Shown here one piece after another: positions 60,121-64,000 of a stretch of DNA of 64,000 bases. The stretch's first letter is position 1. Each line of letters begins with the position of its first letter. Source of the DNA: Subtercola boreus (GTDB lineage Bacteria; Actinomycetota; Actinomycetes; Actinomycetales; Microbacteriaceae); assembly GCF_003399645.1 (NCBI RefSeq), contig NZ_NBXD01000026.1:59965-123964 (forward strand). The letters run 5' to 3'. The position numbers were made by a program, and so were the translations under genes. The notes beneath the pieces are model-generated. The model was not told the origin of the DNA and did no database searches. It saw only the letters and a program-made list of their open reading frames with translations.

Positions 60121-61145
60121 GGTGCTTCTCCAGAGTCAGGTGTGGTGGGGTTGTGTGTCGCGACGGCCGAATAGGCGGCCGTCGCAGCGAGGAACAGGGC
60201 AAGTCCTGTGATGAGTGCGATCCAGTCGAACTCGGCCGGTACGTGCGCGGCGGCGATGCTTTCGATTGCTCCGCCGAGTCCCAGCGAGACGAGCAGGATG
60301 CCGGCGACGGTTCCGAAGTGCAGGTAGGTGCCGATGGTGGCGGTGCGTGTTCTGTGGTTGCCGGTCATGGCCTCGATGCTGTGCTCAGCAGCGTCAGACA
60401 CGCGCCCGAAGTAGACCCACCAGAGACCGAGGGCGACGACGATCGCGATGAGCGCCGCGATCACCGTGCCGACGGTGATCGGTGAGTGCGAGGCGCCCAG
60501 TCCGATGGAGATGACCGATTCGCCGAGCGCGAGGATGACGACGAGGCCGTGGCGTTCTGCGTAGTGCGCGGCGGAGGGCAGCAACCAGGCCCCGCCCTGA
60601 GAGGTGAGGTAGATCGTGATCCCCTCGATGGCCACTGCGGCGAGCCAGAGGGCGAGTTGGGCGGTACCGCCGAGCAGGGCGCCGCTGATCAGCGCGATGG
60701 AGACGGGCACGATCGTGACGCTCATAGTGCGGAGCACCTGTCGGCGGAGCGCCCGGTCGCCGCGCGCCGCCACGAGGTTCACGGCGGTGTAGACGATGGA
60801 CAGCACGACGAACCCGATCGAGAACAGAAGAGCGCCGAACAGGCTCTCGCCGTCGGCGGGGTATACCTCGGGGATCGAGATCACGAGAACGGTCGCGATC
60901 GCGGCGAGGATCCCGATCCGCACCGGCCCGCGGTCGGCGACCTGCTGGTTGGCGAGCCAGGCGTGCGACGCCCATGACCACCACAGCACGCCGAGTATCG
61001 CGAGTCCGCCGAGGATACTCCGGATGCTCTCGCCGTCGGCCATGAGGTGCGTCACCTGGGTGAAGGCGAAGACGTAGACGAGGTCGAAGAACAGTTCGAG
61101 CGGTGTGGCCCGGGTGCGCTCCGCGGTGGCGGTCTCAGTTGCCAT
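60117..61145 (-). CDS. ltrA: Low-temperature-requirement protein A (LtrA) family membrane protein
   Basis: A 342-residue integral membrane protein with about 10 hydrophobic segments. The N-terminal [20 protein letters not shown] motif is diagnostic of the LtrA family. The C-terminal part has [19 protein letters not shown] near residue 210. Its transport or enzymatic role is not established. ATG 61145 is preferred over GTG 61151 and overlaps the upstream gene by 11 bases. Confidence 0.9.
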   Translation of the reverse strand: MATETATAERTRATPLELFFDLVYVFAFTQVTHLMADGESIRSILGGLAILGVLWWSWASHAWLANQQVADRGPVRIGILAAIATVLVISIPEVYPADGESLFGALLFSIGFVVLSIVYTAVNLVAARGDRALRRQVLRTMSVTIVPVSIALISGALLGGTAQLALWLAAVAIEGITIYLTSQGGAWLLPSAAHYAERHGLVVILALGESVISIGLGASHSPITVGTVIAALIAIVVALGLWWVYFGRVSDAAEHSIEAMTGNHRTRTATIGTYLHFGTVAGILLVSLGLGGAIESIAAAHVPAEFDWIALITGLALFLAATAAYSAVATHNPTTPDSGEAP

Positions 61146-61443
61146 CGACACGGTGCAGCACGGTCGTCAGGTTCCAGTCGACGGTGGAGTGGTCGATGGT
61201 GGCGTGTACGGGAGAGCCGGCCATTTCGCCGCCGATGCCGGCGGCGCCTGCGCGGGCGTGGTCGATGTTGTCGTAGGCGACGATGTCGATGATGGTGCCG
61301 TCGCCGGTCTCGAGGATGCGGCGCCATTCGAAGCCAGGCTGGCGAGCCAGATACACGTCGATGTCGGCGTTGGCCGTGATGAAGTCGGCAGCGGTGAGGC
61401 CGGCGGCGGGGCGGAGGGTGGTCACTTCGAGGATCTCGGTCAT
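61135..61443 (-). CDS. Small dimeric alpha-beta-barrel-like protein
   Basis: A 102-residue protein. Opening M-T-E-I-L-E-V-T-T-L-R-P-A, F-I-T-A-N-A-D-I-D, Q-P-G-F-E-W-R-R-I-L, then D-I-V-A-Y-D-N-I-D-H-A-R resembles small ABM/EthD-type monooxygenase-like folds, but no cofactor residue is evident. It heads the operon with ltrA and the SDR. Purine-rich GAGAG lies before the start. An ATG 9 bases upstream (61452) is an alternative. Confidence 0.7.
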   Translation of the reverse strand: MTEILEVTTLRPAAGLTAADFITANADIDVYLARQPGFEWRRILETGDGTIIDIVAYDNIDHARAGAAGIGGEMAGSPVHATIDHSTVDWNLTTVLHRVDGN

Positions 61444-61526
61444 GATGGGCAACTCTCTGTCGGTCGTGCAGGATGTTTCGTCGTTCGAGTCTCAGCGGAG
61501 TGCGCTGCGGGAAGAAGGCCGAATGA

Positions 61527-61544
61527 ACCTAGGTGCGCCGCACC
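61527..61544. promoter_or_regulatory. CCTAGGTGCG motif upstream of the LtrA/SDR operon
   Basis: ACCTAGGT followed by GGTGCG-c-CGCACC. The 10-mer CCTAGGTGCG (61528-61537) appears in reverse at 62748-62757 before the XRE regulator, so it may be its binding site. Confidence 0.45.
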
Positions 61545-61554
61545 CCGTCAGGGT

Positions 61555-62664
61555 TCACGTCTCAGGCAGCAGTTCGAACACGGCCCTTCCCAGGACGATG
61601 CCGTTGACCTGCAGCTCGATGGCGTGCGGGCCGGGGTAATAGCGGCGGGTCGTGATGGCGCGGAACGAGTGCTCCCTCGTGCGGTCGAGGCGCTCCCCCG
61701 GGGCGAGTGTCGCGGTGGTGAGCTTGAACGTCTTACCGGTCTGGGTGCCGTTGGCTCTGCGGTGATGAACGATGTAGTCGACGGCTAGCCGCGCCGGCAC
61801 GCTGCCGGTGTTCGTGATCCCGATCGTGAACCGCACGGTGCCACCGAAAGACACCGCCACCTGGTCGAGGGTCGGCCCGTCGACGGCGATCGACTCCGCA
61901 GGGCTGAACCCGAGCAACGACAGCGCACCGGGGTCGCCGCGTTTGACCAAGGTCCGCAGCCCGTGCGACACGAGCCGTCCGGTGTTCTCGTCCGGCTGCG
62001 ACATCCATTGCCGTGCTGTCTCGACGACGATCTCCGGATGCTGCCGGCTGAGATCGTTGAGATGGTTGGCGACCGACCTCCGCACATATTCGCTCGGGTC
62101 CCGGTAGAGAGCGCTGATGATCGGCAACGTCGCCCTCGGGTGCGTCAGGAGACCTCGCACTCGGTTCGACCACGGCAGGAAGGCCCGGGTGCCCTCCGAG
62201 GCGAGGCGGCGGAGATCCACGTCGTCGGAGACCGTCCAATTCTGGATGATTCCGAGCGCCCGTTGCAGGTCGTGGTCAAGCAAGCCACGGATGGCGAACT
62301 CAGAGGTGAGGCGTGAGGTCAGCTCGCCGAGCAGCGCCATTGCATCGTCGAACGCCTCGTCGGTGTTCTCCGCGATTGCCCTGGCTGCTACGGCCGAGGT
62401 GACCGGCCAGATTAGCCAACCACTGAACAGGGGAACCCCGGCCTCTGCACGTCGGATCGTCTGCGCGAACGAGTCATAGTCGCCGGGCAGGTCCGCCAGC
62501 AAGGCGTCCCTGAGCACGTCGCCTCTCTCCCGCAACGAGAGCGGAGCCAGGGCGGTCGACGCCTGTTGCAGGTGGGTCAGTGCCTTCTCGGGGGCGGCGA
62601 CATGGATGGCGCGCACGAGGGCGTTCGCTGTGTGGGTCCCGATGAGTTCGTCGGCAGATGGCAT
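61555..62664 (-). CDS. AlkD-like DNA alkylation repair protein
   Basis: A 369-residue HEAT-repeat protein of the DNA-alkylation-repair (AlkC/AlkD) superfamily. It has helix pairs through residues 1-240 with Y-V-R-R-S-V-A-N-H-L-N-D-L-S-R-Q-H-P near 188 and R-L-V-S-H-G-L-R-T-L-V-K-R-G. The C-terminal 100 residues form a beta-sandwich-like domain (V-S-F-G-G-T-V-R-F-T-I-G-I-T-N-T-G). It presumably excises or recognises alkylated bases. The start at 62664 follows GGATGC and lies 126 bases from the divergent XRE gene. Confidence 0.83.
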   Translation of the reverse strand: MPSADELIGTHTANALVRAIHVAAPEKALTHLQQASTALAPLSLRERGDVLRDALLADLPGDYDSFAQTIRRAEAGVPLFSGWLIWPVTSAVAARAIAENTDEAFDDAMALLGELTSRLTSEFAIRGLLDHDLQRALGIIQNWTVSDDVDLRRLASEGTRAFLPWSNRVRGLLTHPRATLPIISALYRDPSEYVRRSVANHLNDLSRQHPEIVVETARQWMSQPDENTGRLVSHGLRTLVKRGDPGALSLLGFSPAESIAVDGPTLDQVAVSFGGTVRFTIGITNTGSVPARLAVDYIVHHRRANGTQTGKTFKLTTATLAPGERLDRTREHSFRAITTRRYYPGPHAIELQVNGIVLGRAVFELLPET

Positions 62665-62734
62665 GGGCTGGGCATCCTGTCTGTGCTGTCATTCACAGAC
62701 TCCCGCGGATGTTCAGCCGGAGGAAGGCTGCTGC

Positions 62735-62759
62735 TCCCTAGGAGCACCGCACCTAGGGA
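62735..62759. promoter_or_regulatory. Inverted repeat in AlkD/XRE divergent region
   Basis: TCCCTAGG (62735-62742) and CCTAGGGA (62752-62759), 9 bases apart, with CGCACCTAGG (62748-62757) overlapping. A good operator candidate controlling both divergent genes. Confidence 0.6.
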
Positions 62760-62778
62760 AGCTGCGCGAGCCCGCGAC

Positions 62779-62784
62779 TAGGTT
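62779..62784 (+). promoter_or_regulatory. -10 element of the XRE gene (leaderless)
   Basis: TAGGTT six bases before ATG 62791. Confidence 0.6.
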
Positions 62785-62790
62785 GGAGTT

Positions 62791-63651
62791 ATGAACACAC
62801 TCCCCGGCAACGCCTTAGGCGATTTCCTCCGAGCGAGCCGCGGCAACCTCGACCCGGAAGAAGCCGGCCTCGTGGGCGGGCGCGGAACCCGGCGGGTCGC
62901 CGGCCTCCGCCGCGAAGAAGTAGCAGTACTCGCCGGGGTCAGCGCCGACTACTACGCCAGGCTCGAACAGGGCCGCGAACGAAGCCCCTCCTCACAGGTA
63001 CTCGACGCCATCGGACGCGCGTTACGCCTCGACTCCGACTCACGCGGGCACTCCTACCGCCTCGCCGGCATGAACCCGAACCTCCGCGCTGGAAGCTCGC
63101 GTGATCTCGTCGACCCAGCGCTGTTGACCCTGCTCGACTCGTTCCCCGCTGCGGCCGCGTACGTGCTCGGGCCGTCGTTCGACATCCTGGCCACCAACGC
63201 CCCGGCCGCCGCCTTGCTGTCGCCGTTCATGACGGCCGGCGCAGACCGGCCACTCAACATGGTGCGCGTGCTGTTCACCCACCAGGAGGCCGCGACAGTC
63301 TTCACCGAATGGGACACCGTCACCCGGGCCACCGTGCACGCCCTACGCCTGAACGCCGGATACGACCCGAACAATCCCGCAATCCTCGCGCTCCTCGACG
63401 AAATGCTGCCAGTGGAAGCCTTCCGGTCGGTGTGGGAGGACCAGACCGTCGCGGGTCTCGCCCGCGCCTACAAGGTCTTCGTGCACCCCTCGGTCGGTCG
63501 TATCGAACTCACCTATCAGACGTTCGAAGTCCGGGATGCCCCAGGCCAGCAGCTGCTCGTCGGCACACCCGCAACCGGCAGCCCCAGCGCCGACGCCCTG
63601 GCATTGCTCGGCACCATGCACGCCACCGAGGCCCGCGACATTCACGCGTAG
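62791..63651 (+). CDS. XRE-family regulator with MmyB-like ligand domain
   Basis: A 286-residue regulator. The helix-turn-helix (residues about 38-66, R-R-E-E-V-A-V-L-A-G-V-S-A-D-Y-Y-A-R-L-E-Q-G-R) is followed by a MmyB-type sensor domain with S-F-D-I-L-A-T-N-A near 130 and L-T-Y-Q-T-F-E-V near 247. MmyB proteins usually sit next to SDR or oxidoreductase genes and repress them. The AlkD/LtrA/SDR set here and the shared CCTAGG motif fit that. Confidence 0.88.
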   Translation: MNTLPGNALGDFLRASRGNLDPEEAGLVGGRGTRRVAGLRREEVAVLAGVSADYYARLEQGRERSPSSQVLDAIGRALRLDSDSRGHSYRLAGMNPNLRAGSSRDLVDPALLTLLDSFPAAAAYVLGPSFDILATNAPAAALLSPFMTAGADRPLNMVRVLFTHQEAATVFTEWDTVTRATVHALRLNAGYDPNNPAILALLDEMLPVEAFRSVWEDQTVAGLARAYKVFVHPSVGRIELTYQTFEVRDAPGQQLLVGTPATGSPSADALALLGTMHATEARDIHA

Positions 63652-64000
63652 CGGCCAGTCAACCGCCGGGACTGCAGCGCGCACTCGAGGCCGGAACAGC
63701 CTCGAGCAGGTCGACATTCGCCCATGACGCCCATATCTCCAAAGGCGCGTCGAAACTGCACTGCCAGGGGTAATGCAACCCGAAGCGCCCGCGCCACCGA
63801 GAGAAAGGACTCTGTCCTCGAGCGTCTTGGAAAGGCAAAGGTTTTTGAGGCACCCCGCTTCCTTGAGTAACGGTGTGGAATGTAGCGATAATTGGCGGTG
63901 TTTCTAGGGAGCTCATTGGCGCCCGCACTCCTTAGAGGCCGATTGTTGAGGGCGCCCTGAAGTCTTCTTACGAGAAGATTGACCTGATGGGTGAATTGAG
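63652..64000. other. Window end, no supported gene
   Basis: A 349-base region with no convincing coding frame. TCTTCT-tacg-AGAAGA at 63963-63978 is a perfect short palindrome 9 bases before ATG 63988, which could begin a plus-strand gene cut off by the window end, but only 13 coding bases are visible. Confidence 0.4.

Noticed and set aside
63988..64000. Possible gene start at the window end
   Set aside because: Only 13 bases are visible and the ribosome site is weak. Noted in the gap entry but not called.

Overview
The window is a GC-rich actinobacterial chromosome segment, most likely from the family Microbacteriaceae. The evidence is base composition, the menaquinone gene block (fprA-like reductase, polyprenyl diphosphate synthase, menG and, divergently, menF), the many NitT/TauT, carbohydrate ABC and TetR/GntR/LacI genes, and a strong tendency for genes to begin with no Shine-Dalgarno but a TANNNT hexamer exactly six bases before the start codon, which is the mark of leaderless mRNAs. 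There is no rRNA, CRISPR array, intact transposase or phage gene. One tRNA (Tyr) is present. Genus and species cannot be fixed from the sequence alone.

Layout. 1-6600: housekeeping and orphan genes (secreted DUF4214 protein, arfB ribosome rescue, tRNA-Tyr, a LacI regulator, a lytic transglycosylase, yajQ). 6850-11540: menaquinone and redox block. 11546-12310: a small gene graveyard with remnants of a PPK2-type polyphosphate kinase, a TetR regulator and a short-chain dehydrogenase. 12318-17711: a CitA/CitB-like two-component system divergent from a NitT/TauT-type ABC importer. 18028-19664: quinone oxidoreductase with a divergent TetR. 19935-33577: amino-sugar region, in three parts: a DeoR regulator followed by APC permease, GMC oxidoreductase, SIS and ROK genes; an opposing operon of binding protein, two permeases, Gfo/Idh oxidoreductase, nanE and nagB; and a BadF-type kinase with a GntR regulator.

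33741-56299 is the most unusual part: a roughly 22.5-kb catabolic island. It holds an AAHS-type transporter, crotonase, CoA-transferase, a flavin reductase fused to an IclR-effector-like domain, a class A flavin monooxygenase, cupin, FAH-family hydrolase, DUF3500 protein, zinc-less alcohol dehydrogenase, two acyl-CoA-dehydrogenase-fold monooxygenases, three CocE/NonD hydrolases (two with an extra N-terminal domain), three local regulator types (two paralogous TetR, one GntR, one ArsR-like) and a 44-residue small protein. The monooxygenase plus CocE hydrolase pairing occurs twice, so the cluster looks like a duplicated or branched pathway fed by one flavin reductase. No classical ring-cleavage dioxygenase is present and the substrate is unknown.

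56444-64000: small conserved proteins, an OhrR/MarR regulator with a divergent small Cys protein, a MazG-like protein, and an SDR, LtrA, NTF2-like, AlkD-like set headed by a MmyB-type XRE regulator. A shared 10-bp motif links that regulator's upstream region to the SDR/LtrA promoter.
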